Assembly (NCBI RefSeq): GCF_000520995.1
Contig: NZ_JACA01000003.1
Span: 372,001 to 436,000, forward strand
From: Aquimarina macrocephali JAMB N27
GTDB lineage: Bacteria; Bacteroidota; Bacteroidia; Flavobacteriales; Flavobacteriaceae
Direction of reading: 5' to 3'
Length of the DNA: 64,000 nt
Of this stretch, positions 18,491 through 29,317 are shown one piece after another. A program made the position numbers and the translations under genes. Below the pieces are notes generated by a model. The model searched no databases. It was not told the DNA's origin and saw nothing but the letters and a program-made list of their open reading frames with translations. Positions within the stretch are counted from its first letter, which is position 1. The number at the start of each line of letters is the position of its first letter.

Positions 18491-18775
18491 ATGGAAATTA
18501 TTATCAAATACATCGAAATAATAAAACGTATGGATCTACTTATTCACCTTCAAGCTACTGGAACACCTGAAGAGTTTGCTTCCCGGTTAGAGGTTTCAAA
18601 AACCAAACTTTATCGAATGATTAAGGTGATAAAAAGACTAAACGCTCCAATAAAGTATGATCATTTCTTACAGAGTTTTGTTTATACAGAAGCTGTAGGG
18701 TTTACATTTGGGTTTTACCCAAGATATCAAAATCACAAAAAGTCGCGACCTATTAGGATACGATTTCGAGAATAG
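18491..18775 (+). CDS. Small helix-turn-helix-like DNA-binding protein
   Basis: This 94-residue protein appears to carry an HTH segment, TPEEFASRLEVSKTKLYRMI (about residues 26-45), followed by KVIKRLNAPIKYDHFLQSFVY, a wing-like hairpin seen in small Bacteroidota regulators. The C-terminus is very basic. The ATG at 18491, 16 nt after creD, is preferred to an upstream start that overlaps creD. It probably belongs to the creD transcript, which ends at a wobble-rich hairpin (18861-18897). The target is unknown. Confidence 0.6.
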   Translation: MEIIIKYIEIIKRMDLLIHLQATGTPEEFASRLEVSKTKLYRMIKVIKRLNAPIKYDHFLQSFVYTEAVGFTFGFYPRYQNHKKSRPIRIRFRE

Positions 18776-18860
18776 ATCTTAAGAAATCAACAAACAGTTA
18801 CTATTAATTTCGGTAATTGGTTTGGTCAAATCAATATTACACTGGTTAGTTAGTTGATAA

Positions 18861-18897
18861 AAGTCGTGCTTCAGATTTTTGAAGTGCGGCTTTTTTA
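18861..18897 (+). terminator. Terminator before the DUF192 gene
   Basis: AAGTCGTGCTTCA and TGAAGTGCGGCTT pair with three G-U wobbles around a 6-nt loop (GATTTT), followed by TTTTTT. It ends 29 nt before the DUF192 start. Confidence 0.7.
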
Positions 18898-18925
18898 TCT
18901 ACTTTTAGTTCTTATAAAAAAACAG

Positions 18926-19423
18926 ATGAAAAAAACCATTTATATCTCTATCATAGCATGTACTACATTAAGTATGTTTTCGTGCAAAACAGATTCTAAA
19001 AACAATCAGAACCTGACTAAAGAGGTCACATTTACCAAAGAAGGTGAACTTTCTTTATTTGATCTAAAAGATTCAATCCCAAATCCAATAACCAAACTAG
19101 ATATCGAAATTGCCGACTCCGACTACGAAAGAGAAACAGGTTTGATGTATCGCAAATCTATGCAGAAGGATCGGGGTATGTTATTTATATTTTCTGAAGA
19201 AGCTCCACATTCGTTTTATATGAAAAACACAAAGTTCCCTTTAGATATCATATTTATAAATGCAAAAAATAAAGTAGTAAGTATCCAAAAAAACGCACAA
19301 CCTCTTAATGAATCTTCATTACCATCTGAAGGACCAGCACAATATGTGTTAGAAGTTAATGCTAAACTTACTGATACCTGGAATCTTAAAGCTGGTGATT
19401 CTATTTCTTTCACCAAGATGTAA
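18926..19423 (+). CDS. DUF192 lipoprotein
   Basis: This 165-residue protein has a lipoprotein signal peptide (ACTTLSMFSC, Cys at about 19). The DUF192 domain follows, with RETGLMYRKSMQKDRGMLFI, SFYMKNTKFPLDIIFI and VLEVNA in the usual order. Family members are small secreted beta-barrel proteins of unknown biochemical role. The ATG at 18926 is chosen because it starts the lipoprotein signal; an upstream start at 18854 would run through the preceding terminator hairpin. It is monocistronic and convergent with secDF. Confidence 0.88.
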   Translation: MKKTIYISIIACTTLSMFSCKTDSKNNQNLTKEVTFTKEGELSLFDLKDSIPNPITKLDIEIADSDYERETGLMYRKSMQKDRGMLFIFSEEAPHSFYMKNTKFPLDIIFINAKNKVVSIQKNAQPLNESSLPSEGPAQYVLEVNAKLTDTWNLKAGDSISFTKM

Positions 19424-19485
19424 AAAAAACAATCAAACCTCATAGATTTTCTAAAACCTATGAGACCTGATAATAACAATAAACA

Positions 19486-19518
19486 AAAATCCTTTCTAAT
19501 TGCTTAGAAAGGATTTTT
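19486..19518. terminator. Bidirectional terminator between DUF192 and secDF
   Basis: AAATCCTTTCT and AGAAAGGATTT form a perfect stem around a short loop, with A and T runs on both sides. Confidence 0.8.
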
Positions 19519-19540
19519 ATAATTATAATTTCAAAAGAGA

Positions 19541-22500
19541 TTACTTCTTCTCTTCGGTTTCTTTTTCTTTAGTCTTTAAACCAACTTTACGTACTGTATC
19601 ATACATTACCGGAGTTGCGATAAATAGTGACGAATAAGTACCTATAATCACACCAATAATTAATGAGAACATAAACCCTCTTAAAGGCACTGCGAATATA
19701 AAGATCGCGATCAGTACCAATAATGTGGTTAAAGATGTATTTAAAGTACGACTTAACGTACTATTTAAAGCTCCATTAACGTTTTTATCTAATGGTCTTC
19801 CAGTATGCTCGTTGAAGAATTCCCTAATTCTATCAAATACAACCACGGTATCATTTAACGAGTATCCAATTACAGTAAGTATAGCTGCAATGAATGCCTG
19901 GTCAATTTCCATATTAAATGGCATAAATTTATAGGTTAAAGAGAATATCCCTAGTACTATCAATACATCATGGAATACTGCCGCAACCGCACCTAAACTA
20001 AACTGCCATCTTCTAAATCGCAATAAGATATATAAGAATACAACTATAAGAGACGCAAATACAGACCAAAATGCTGCTTGTTTAATATCATCGGCAATTG
20101 TTGGCCCTACTTTCATAGAATGCATAATACCTACTTGCTTATCATCCCCACCATTAGCAAATTGATCATAAGTTAATCCATCTGTTAAATACGGTTTTAA
20201 AGCTGTAAATAATTTGTTTGAAATTTCTGTATCTATTTCCTCTCCTGTTTCATCAACTTTATACTTTGTTGTAATTTTTAGTTGATTATTTGTTCCGTAG
20301 GTCTTTGCTTGTGCGCTTTCAAAAGCAGCAACAAGATCTTTCTCTACTACAGCAGGAACAACATCTTTTGCAAAACGAACAGTATACGTTCTTCCTCCTA
20401 CAAAATCTACACCTTGATCCAATCCATTCGTAAATAAAGAACCAATACCTGCTACGATAATAATACCAGAAATGACATACGCAATTTTACGCTTCTTTAA
20501 GAAATTAACATTAACGTTCTTAAATAAGTTTTTGGTTGCTCCTGTAGAAAAAGCCAACTCTTTACCATTTTTACCATAACCATCTATAAATAATCTGGTT
20601 ACAAAAATCGCTGTAAACAATGAGGTTAAAATACCTATTAATAAGGTAGTTGCAAATCCTTTAATTGGTCCAGTACCAATAACTAATAAAATAAGTCCTG
20701 TTAGACCTGTAGTTATATTTGCATCAAGTATTGATGATAATGCATTACTAAATCCATCTTTAATAGCATCTACCTGAGATTTACCTTTTGCTAGTTCTTC
20801 TCTAATTCGTTCAAATATTAATACGTTTGCATCAACCGACATACCAATCGTTAATACAATACCTGCAATACCAGGAAGCGTTAATACCGCTTTTAATCCT
20901 GCTAATACTCCAAAAATAAATAAGATATTAACCACCAAGGCCACATCTGCAAAAAGTCCTGCTTTACCATAGTAAAACACCATCCAGATCAGAATCAATA
21001 CTAATGCTATTGCAAAAGACATGACACCACTATCAATAGCTTCTTGACCTAATGATGGCCCTACTACTTCACTTTGTATAATATCTGCAGAGGCTGGTAA
21101 TTTACCTGCTCTTAATACATTTGCCAAATCCTGACCTTCTTCTATAGAAAAATCTCCAGTGATTTCACTTCTTCCTCCACTAATCGCTCCTGTTGTAACT
21201 CCTGGAGCAGAATATACTATATCATCTAATACAACTGCTATCTGGCTACTTTGACTAAAAGCACGACCAGTCATTTCTTCCCATTTTTTAGCCCCTTTAC
21301 CATCCATTTGCATGGTAACCGTTACTTTACCTAATTGGCTATATTCTTGTCTTGCATCTGTAATAACGCCACCACTTAGTTCTGGCTCATTATCTCTATT
21401 TCCTTTTATAGCATATAAATCTAAAAATTCAGAATCTTTTTCAGGTTTTCCCCAGGCAAACTTCACAAAACGTTGCTCTACCGGTAATAAAGCTTTTACC
21501 TTAGGATCATTAAGATATGCCATAAACTGGTCTGCATTCTTCTTTTCTACAGTAGCTACTACAGGCCCACCTTGTCTTCCTTGTCCTACAATTAGGTCAA
21601 ACAATGGATTTACCTGTGCTTCAATATCCGTAGAATCTTCTGCATCTTCTAATAAGTTTTCGATAGCTGCATCAGCATCAGTTGTTGTAGAATCAACTTT
21701 TGCAGTATCTACTTGAGTAGAATCCACAACCGTTTCACTAGTTTCAGCAACTTTTTCCTTTATTTTATCTACACCTTCAAGATCTTCTTTAATTAGGTTA
21801 TTGGCAGCAATAAGATGATTAAAGACTTCTTCCATTTTATATACATCCCAAAATTCTAATTGAGCTGTACTAGTTACCAAACTTTTTACTCTCTCTATAT
21901 CTTTAGCACCAGGAAGTTCTACCAAAATACGACCAGATTCTCCTAAACGCTGGATATTAGGTTGTGTAACTCCAAACTTATCGATACGCTTACGCAATAC
22001 TTCGAATGCAGATATTACAGACTCGTCAATCTTACGTTTCAGGATAGGTTTAACCTGCTCATTGGTCATATCATAAGTGATATCATCACTTAGATTTTTG
22101 TTTGCAAAAATATCTGGTGATGCTAACTTTGCATCCGGAATTTTTTCAAATTCGGTAAAGAAATCATCGATATAATTATTTTGGCTATTTTTCTGCACCT
22201 CATCGGTAGCAAGCAAAGCTTGATTAAACGATGGGTCTTTAGATTTATTAGCTAACCCACTTAAAATATCTTTTACAGAGATCTGTAGAATAACATTAAT
22301 CCCACCTTTAAGGTCAAGCCCTTTATTAAGTTCTTTATCCTTTGCATCATTATATGTAATACCGGCAAAAATTTCTTCTTTACCAATAGAATCTAAATAA
22401 TTACGCTCTGCGGTCTCCCTTAATTTCGAATAGTCTTTTACGCTTTCGGGATACTTTTGCTGTGCATAAATTTCAGCTTCTGCCTCTTTTGTGTAGGCCA

Positions 22501-22579
22501 TGTATGTATATGACAATTGGTAAATACATACCAAGCCAAATAATATAGCAAATACCCTAACAAGTCCTTTATTTTGCAT
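19541..22579 (-). CDS. secDF: Protein translocase SecDF fusion
   Basis: SecDF uses the proton gradient to pull proteins across the membrane after SecYEG. This 1012-residue protein is a natural SecD-SecF fusion, as in other Bacteroidota. TM1 is at about 7-27 and DLKGG at 89-93. The large periplasmic P1 region includes an acidic, low-complexity insert (about 265-310). The SecD membrane domain has GMSVDANVLIFERIREE, and SecF begins near DQGVDFVGGRTYTVRF with its own IGYSLNDTVVVFDRIREFF. Both proton-path Asp/Arg motifs are present. The gene is single, with a terminator downstream. Confidence 0.96.
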   Translation of the reverse strand: MQNKGLVRVFAILFGLVCIYQLSYTYMAYTKEAEAEIYAQQKYPESVKDYSKLRETAERNYLDSIGKEEIFAGITYNDAKDKELNKGLDLKGGINVILQISVKDILSGLANKSKDPSFNQALLATDEVQKNSQNNYIDDFFTEFEKIPDAKLASPDIFANKNLSDDITYDMTNEQVKPILKRKIDESVISAFEVLRKRIDKFGVTQPNIQRLGESGRILVELPGAKDIERVKSLVTSTAQLEFWDVYKMEEVFNHLIAANNLIKEDLEGVDKIKEKVAETSETVVDSTQVDTAKVDSTTTDADAAIENLLEDAEDSTDIEAQVNPLFDLIVGQGRQGGPVVATVEKKNADQFMAYLNDPKVKALLPVEQRFVKFAWGKPEKDSEFLDLYAIKGNRDNEPELSGGVITDARQEYSQLGKVTVTMQMDGKGAKKWEEMTGRAFSQSSQIAVVLDDIVYSAPGVTTGAISGGRSEITGDFSIEEGQDLANVLRAGKLPASADIIQSEVVGPSLGQEAIDSGVMSFAIALVLILIWMVFYYGKAGLFADVALVVNILFIFGVLAGLKAVLTLPGIAGIVLTIGMSVDANVLIFERIREELAKGKSQVDAIKDGFSNALSSILDANITTGLTGLILLVIGTGPIKGFATTLLIGILTSLFTAIFVTRLFIDGYGKNGKELAFSTGATKNLFKNVNVNFLKKRKIAYVISGIIIVAGIGSLFTNGLDQGVDFVGGRTYTVRFAKDVVPAVVEKDLVAAFESAQAKTYGTNNQLKITTKYKVDETGEEIDTEISNKLFTALKPYLTDGLTYDQFANGGDDKQVGIMHSMKVGPTIADDIKQAAFWSVFASLIVVFLYILLRFRRWQFSLGAVAAVFHDVLIVLGIFSLTYKFMPFNMEIDQAFIAAILTVIGYSLNDTVVVFDRIREFFNEHTGRPLDKNVNGALNSTLSRTLNTSLTTLLVLIAIFIFAVPLRGFMFSLIIGVIIGTYSSLFIATPVMYDTVRKVGLKTKEKETEEKK

Positions 22580-22757
22580 TATTTATTTATTTTGGTCAAA
22601 CCTCTGTTAAAACGAGTAATCATATAATACACTCAAGGTTTGACAATTATTTTTAATTATTTAATACTGTGTGATTAAGCTTCATCAAACTATTGACAAA
22701 AGCTCTATTTAAAATATGATTAGTTTTCAGGAATTTCTTAAAAGCTGTGAATTCCAA

Positions 22758-23378
22758 TCAAGAGATTGGTCCAGCTCTTACTTCTGGAATGTTATGCGAA
22801 GTATTATCTATTGCAATTGCAATATTTGTATTTACTTTTTGGGCTACCTTTATAAGCCTATCTATATAATCGGTATCTATTCCTTTAGCAAAACTATACG
22901 AGTTAGAACCAGAATAGCCATCGCGTTCATGTTTTACTTCTAAAACATACTTACCATTAAAGTCAGCATCAAAATCTGTACTTTTTTGGATCTCATAAAC
23001 ATCGAGATTATAGTCTTTAGAATTTTTATTTAAAGGAAACTGGTTGTCATCTTCATTTTGATCGTAAAAAACATGATCCAGGGCTACATCTTGTGCTTCA
23101 GAAAGTATTCTTTTTATATAGTCTACATCTGCATCGCTGTAATAAGCAATTTTAAGCTTGCCGTTTTTTAATCCTTTTGATATTCTGGTGTGTTCAACTC
23201 CAATGGATTGCAATTGTTTCTTTACACTTGTGATCGCATTTTCGGCTTCTAGAGAAGTAACATCATCATTAATAAACTCTAATACAATTTCCTGATTAGG
23301 TACAACAGTTTGTTGTTGAATAACAACAAGTAATGCTAATGCACTGATTAAAGTTCCGAAGTACCATTTCTTCTTCAT
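22758..23378 (-). CDS. Exported protein of unknown function
   Basis: This 206-residue protein starts with a hydrophobic signal or anchor helix (WYFGTLISALALLVVI). A soluble domain follows with mixed alpha/beta pattern (SLEAENAITSVKKQLQSIGV, LKIAYYSDADVDYIKRIL) and a second half containing YVLEVKHERDGYSGSNSY. The C-terminus is Gly/Pro-rich and short. It lies between mdh and secDF on the same strand but 178 nt from secDF. I do not recognise a domain, and there are no catalytic motifs. Confidence 0.6.
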   Translation of the reverse strand: MKKKWYFGTLISALALLVVIQQQTVVPNQEIVLEFINDDVTSLEAENAITSVKKQLQSIGVEHTRISKGLKNGKLKIAYYSDADVDYIKRILSEAQDVALDHVFYDQNEDDNQFPLNKNSKDYNLDVYEIQKSTDFDADFNGKYVLEVKHERDGYSGSNSYSFAKGIDTDYIDRLIKVAQKVNTNIAIAIDNTSHNIPEVRAGPIS

Positions 23379-23576
23379 TCGGCAAATATAAAAAAATTAA
23401 AACTGCATTTCTAAAGTCTTTAAATAAATATCTGTTGCAATCTTTGAACATCAAAACGTATGAGTTTCAATTTTGGTATTTATCGCTATTCAAAATAGCA
23501 TCAAAACCCGAATTTTGTTCTATAGCAAAGGCTTTATTCATTAGTGAAACGTATATCAGTATAACTATATTAAAAC

Positions 23577-23608
23577 AGTAAGAGCTGCCTAAAAAAGCAG
23601 CTCTTACT
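23577..23608 (-). terminator. Terminator after mdh
   Basis: AGTAAGAGCTGC and GCAGCTCTTACT form a perfect 12-bp stem with an A-rich loop, 19 nt after the mdh stop on the minus strand. Confidence 0.85.
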
Positions 23609-23626
23609 AAATATATTTAGGATGTA

Positions 23627-24553
23627 TTATAATTCTAATAATCCATTTGTCTTCTTAACACCTTCTGCACTTTCTGCAAGTTTAGCTTTTTCTGCATCGC
23701 TAAGTTCTATTTCTACAATCTTTTCGATTCCGTTTCTACCTAATACAACTGGCGCACCAATACAAAGGTCATTTAATCCATATTCTCCTTCTAATAAGGT
23801 AGAACAAGGGAAAATTTTCTTTTGATCACAAGCAATTGCCTGCACTAAACCAGATACTGCTGCTCCCGGAGCATACCATGCAGATGTACCCAATAATTTG
23901 GTTAATGTAGCTCCACCAACTTTAGTATCTGCAGCTACTTGTTCTATTCTTTCTTCTGAAATAAATTCTGAAACAGGTACACTATTTCTTGTAGCCAATC
24001 TTGTTAATGGTACCATACCTTTATCACTATGACCACCAATTACCATCCCATCAACATCAGAAATAGGAGCACCTAATGCTTCTGCTAATCTGTATTTAAA
24101 ACGAGCACTATCCAAAGCACCACCCATACCAATAATTCTATTTTTAGGAAGGTTGGTTGTTTTATGTACTAAATAGGTCATTGTATCCATAGGGTTACTA
24201 ACCACAATAATAATAGCATTAGGAGAATGCTCTATTAAACTTGAAGATACTGTTTTAACAATACCTGCATTAATACCAATCAATTCTTCTCTTGTCATTC
24301 CTGGTTTACGAGGAATTCCTGAAGTAATTACAGCAATATCACTTCCTGCAGTTTTAGAATAATCTCCTGTAGTACCAGTGATTTTGGTATCAAACCCATT
24401 TAAAGAAGCTGTTTGCATCAGATCCATCGCTTTTCCTTCTGCATATCCTTCTTTAATATCTAACACGACTACTTCTGAAGCAAAATTCTTTATTGCTATG
24501 TATTCAGCGCAACTAGCACCTACTGCACCAGCTCCTACTACTGTAACTTTCAT
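23627..24553 (-). CDS. mdh: Malate dehydrogenase
   Basis: This TCA-cycle enzyme interconverts malate and oxaloacetate with NAD. The 308-residue protein belongs to the LDH-like MDH group. The Rossmann motif GAGAVG is at 7-12, D32 selects NAD, and the mobile loop PRKPGMTREE (81-90) carries substrate-binding arginines. VVSNPMD comes near 118, and the catalytic H175 sits in GGHSDKGMVPL. Length and motifs match bacterial type 3 MDH. It is monocistronic with a strong terminator. Confidence 0.96.
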   Translation of the reverse strand: MKVTVVGAGAVGASCAEYIAIKNFASEVVVLDIKEGYAEGKAMDLMQTASLNGFDTKITGTTGDYSKTAGSDIAVITSGIPRKPGMTREELIGINAGIVKTVSSSLIEHSPNAIIIVVSNPMDTMTYLVHKTTNLPKNRIIGMGGALDSARFKYRLAEALGAPISDVDGMVIGGHSDKGMVPLTRLATRNSVPVSEFISEERIEQVAADTKVGGATLTKLLGTSAWYAPGAAVSGLVQAIACDQKKIFPCSTLLEGEYGLNDLCIGAPVVLGRNGIEKIVEIELSDAEKAKLAESAEGVKKTNGLLEL

Positions 24554-24639
24554 GGTATATTTTTTTGAATGTAATTAAACTTATTTATTTCGCGAAAATA
24601 CGAATTCTTTGATGAATTAATTAACAAATAGAGTGTTAA

Positions 24640-25641
24640 TTACCAGCCAAAATTAAGTCCTAAAGAAAGGTTATTATAGTTTTGCAATGTATAATCCAAA
24701 TTAGCTCTAAAAATACCAAACTGTACTTTTGCACCAATTGATGCTTTAACTCCTTTTGTTTTGTTTTTCACACGTATTGGATCTATTACCGTTTGTGAAT
24801 TCAGTGGTCCATTTTGGATTTGATAAGTACCTAATAAATCTGCATCACTCGAACCAAAATAATACCCCAGACCCCCATAAAAGTTTAAAACTGGTAATTT
24901 GGTGGATACAATACCTGTGATTAACCATGAATTAGTATTTAGACGTACTTCTTGGTCAGCGCCTTCTATCCCACTGCTGGCATTAATATCATAAAAACCT
25001 TTTACATTGGTATATCCTAACAAAGCAGATAGCCTAACTGGCCATCTCTTTAGTGGAAAAACCCAATCGGTAAACTCATGTTGAAACGCAACACCGTATA
25101 ACTGTATTTCGGCATCTTGTACTGCTTTAATCCTAGGTAAAAATCTAAGTTTTATTTCTGTACTTTTTATTAACCCCATTGATCCTTGAATAAATCCGCT
25201 TGGTAAAGAATTAATTTCAGAATCTCCAATACCATTTGGCAAAACAACTTCTAATTCTGTAGCTTGACCTCGATTTATTACGACTACTACCTCTTCTTGA
25301 TTTACACCTAATGCATTTGCAACAGTCTGACTGGTTTGCCCGTTTCTAAATGTTAAATCTGTATAATCCTGCACATTTAGAATAAAAGATTGTTTCTCTT
25401 CTCTTATAAAAGAAAGGTTACCTACAATCCCTGCTTCGAAGTGCCATAATTTTTTTGTTTCTGCTGTATTATACCAACCATTTGACATAGCGTTTACTAA
25501 AGACTCTCCTGCAGATGCAAAATAATCTTCACTAAATCTCTGGGCATTTTCAATTCCTATTTCAAGAATTTGATCGATATCTGTTTGCGAAAACGTAGCG
25601 TGACCTAGAAGTAATGCCAACAGCAAAGTACATTTTTTCAT
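24640..25641 (-). CDS. Outer-membrane protein, DUF6588-like
   Basis: This 333-residue protein starts with the signal peptide MKKCTLLLALLLGHATFSQ. A helical stretch follows (QILEIGIENAQRFSEDYF), then a series of beta strands ending in LSLGLNFGW, a typical outer-membrane barrel C-terminus. The PSGFIQGSMGLIKSTEIKLR and LGYTNVKGFYD segments fit the DUF6588 family of Bacteroidota. I take the ATG at 25641, since the upstream ATG at 25668 adds nine residues before the signal peptide. It lies downstream of gyrB, past a terminator, so it is independently expressed. Function unknown. Confidence 0.75.
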   Translation of the reverse strand: MKKCTLLLALLLGHATFSQTDIDQILEIGIENAQRFSEDYFASAGESLVNAMSNGWYNTAETKKLWHFEAGIVGNLSFIREEKQSFILNVQDYTDLTFRNGQTSQTVANALGVNQEEVVVVINRGQATELEVVLPNGIGDSEINSLPSGFIQGSMGLIKSTEIKLRFLPRIKAVQDAEIQLYGVAFQHEFTDWVFPLKRWPVRLSALLGYTNVKGFYDINASSGIEGADQEVRLNTNSWLITGIVSTKLPVLNFYGGLGYYFGSSDADLLGTYQIQNGPLNSQTVIDPIRVKNKTKGVKASIGAKVQFGIFRANLDYTLQNYNNLSLGLNFGW

Positions 25642-25670
25642 AAGATTTGGGTTTAATGGGCATTGCAATA

Positions 25671-25707
25671 TAAAAAAAATCCGCTATACCTATTATATAG
25701 CGGATCT
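25671..25707 (-). terminator. Terminator after gyrB
   Basis: ATCCGCTAT and ATAGCGGAT form a stem followed on the minus strand by eight T. Confidence 0.85.
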
Positions 25708-25730
25708 TAAATATAATTTTAAACTATTAT

Positions 25731-27686
<1,956 letters not shown>

Positions 27687-27710
27687 TTATTTTATTTTTT
27701 TGACAACAAA

Positions 27711-27739
27711 CAAAGATAAAAAAAGAGTAAAAGGATCAA
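27711..27739 (-). promoter_or_regulatory. Promoter of gyrB
   Basis: On the minus strand, TATCTTTG (27711-27718) is preceded by TTG (27737-27739) with 18 nt between, a full Bacteroidota consensus. The transcript would start about 30-35 nt before the ATG. Confidence 0.75.
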
Positions 27740-28118
27740 AGAGTTTTATCAAGAAGGATTTAACGAGTTATCAACAATTAATTAAGAATAGTACTAGAAA
27801 ATCAAAAAACGCTCTTAAAAACGATAAAAGACCCCTTAAATCGATTTTTAAGATAATTTGTGTTTTGCCTGATATTTATTAAATCACTCTAACCTCTTTT
27901 AAACAAACAAGAATCGACAAATTTCTTTTCGATACCTCATTCTAAATTATAATATAAAAAACCAGTCATCATATTAACGCTTCCTTAATACAATTTACAT
28001 CAATCTTAACATCTGCTTTATAATACCAAATACAAAACACTGTTTTAGGTGATCGAACAATCAAGTTCATTATTAACCAAATTAAGTATTAACACAAACT
28101 TATCTAACAAAAAAGATT
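27740..28118. other. Intergenic region gyrB / astacin gene
   Basis: AT-rich sequence. A 60-codon plus-strand frame starting at 27700 overlaps the gyrB promoter in antisense and is Lys-rich low-complexity sequence, so I do not call it. Nothing else is seen. Confidence 0.4.
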
Positions 28119-29135
28119 ATGAAATTCAAAAAAGAATTTAACGCATTTAAAGCTATAGCACTATGCACAGTATTATTTTTTACTTCTTGTCAAAAAGACA
28201 ACATCAATGAGAACGTAGATGAAAACACAACACCTACGAATGGAAAAACTATTGAAAAATACTTTCAAGGTAATTTAGTTACCGTAGAAGATATAGGAAA
28301 TGGAGAATTTCTTTATAATTCAGACATTATCCTTTCTGCCAATATGTTATCCGACACGCCTCTTCCAATTTTTGACCCAAAATCACCTCCGAGTATTGAA
28401 GGTAATCAAAAATTAGCATTGTGGGGTTCGACTAAAAAATGGCCAAACAACACTGTAGTTTATACATTAGGATCATTAAATAGCACTTTGCGTACTAACT
28501 TAACAGCAGCTTTCAAAAGATGGTCTGATAAGACTAATATAAAATTTAAAGAAAGAACTAATGAATCTGATTATGTAACTATTTATGAATCTACAAACGT
28601 TTGTTCGGGATGTGGTCGGGCTTCTTTTGGAATACAAAGAAACGGAAGTGTGCAACTAGGTCGTAATGCTAGTGTTAGTCTAATAGTTCACGAATTAGGA
28701 CACACTCTTGGTTTTGTACATGAGCAAACAAGATCAGATAGAGATGATTACGTTATTATAAAATGGGAAAATATCCAATCGGGTATGGAAGGTAACTTTA
28801 GAAAAGATCAAAATGCTCAATTATTAACTGGCTCATTTGACATTAAATCTATAATGATGTACTATTCATACGGTTTTTCTAAAAACGGAAAACCAACCAT
28901 TACTTTACTTAATGGTCAAACGTACACCGGAGCGCAACAAACTATATCTGCTTTAGATATCGAAGGAACCAACAAAGCATATCCATCTAATGATAACCCT
29001 AGTGATCCTTGTGCAGGTGTAAGCCCATGGGTTTCTGGACAATCGTATTCTGAAGGAGATCAAGTAACCTACAGTGGTTATTTATATACTTTACAAAATA
29101 ATAGCTGGGTAAGTACAGGAAAATGTGGAAATTAA
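28119..29135 (+). CDS. Astacin-family (M12A) metalloprotease lipoprotein
   Basis: This is a secreted or surface-bound zinc endopeptidase. The 338-residue protein has a lipobox (LFFTSC, Cys24), a propeptide-like region to about residue 95, and an astacin domain with the complete motif HELGHTLGFVHEQTRSDRD. That motif provides H191, E192, H195 and H201. The Met-turn SIMMYYSYGFS supplies the Tyr ligand. The C-terminal 45 residues (WVSGQSYSEGDQVTYSGYLY) look like a type 5/12 carbohydrate-binding module. It resembles flavastacin. The module suggests targeting to a polysaccharide such as chitin, which is inference. Confidence 0.92.
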   Translation: MKFKKEFNAFKAIALCTVLFFTSCQKDNINENVDENTTPTNGKTIEKYFQGNLVTVEDIGNGEFLYNSDIILSANMLSDTPLPIFDPKSPPSIEGNQKLALWGSTKKWPNNTVVYTLGSLNSTLRTNLTAAFKRWSDKTNIKFKERTNESDYVTIYESTNVCSGCGRASFGIQRNGSVQLGRNASVSLIVHELGHTLGFVHEQTRSDRDDYVIIKWENIQSGMEGNFRKDQNAQLLTGSFDIKSIMMYYSYGFSKNGKPTITLLNGQTYTGAQQTISALDIEGTNKAYPSNDNPSDPCAGVSPWVSGQSYSEGDQVTYSGYLYTLQNNSWVSTGKCGN

Positions 29136-29174
29136 ATTAATGCACATTCCTTCATAAAAATAAATCGAATTTGT

Positions 29175-29212
29175 AAAGAAGGCTACAATTAATTGTAGCC
29201 TTCTTTTGCATT
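29175..29212 (+). terminator. Palindromic terminator after the astacin gene
   Basis: This is a perfect 32-bp palindrome (half-site AAAGAAGGCTACAATT) ending in a T-rich tract. Confidence 0.85.
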
Positions 29213-29317
29213 TAATTTTGACCTTAATAGTTATTATACAAAACCCCAAGAAATTTTCTCAGGGTCTCACATCTCAATTAACTCAACTTTCAGCTAAAAT
29301 AAACTGTAATTTTCATA

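Noticed and set aside
27700..27882. 60-codon plus-strand frame between gyrB and the astacin gene
   Set aside because: It runs antisense across the gyrB promoter and is Lys/Ser-rich AT-biased sequence without family features.
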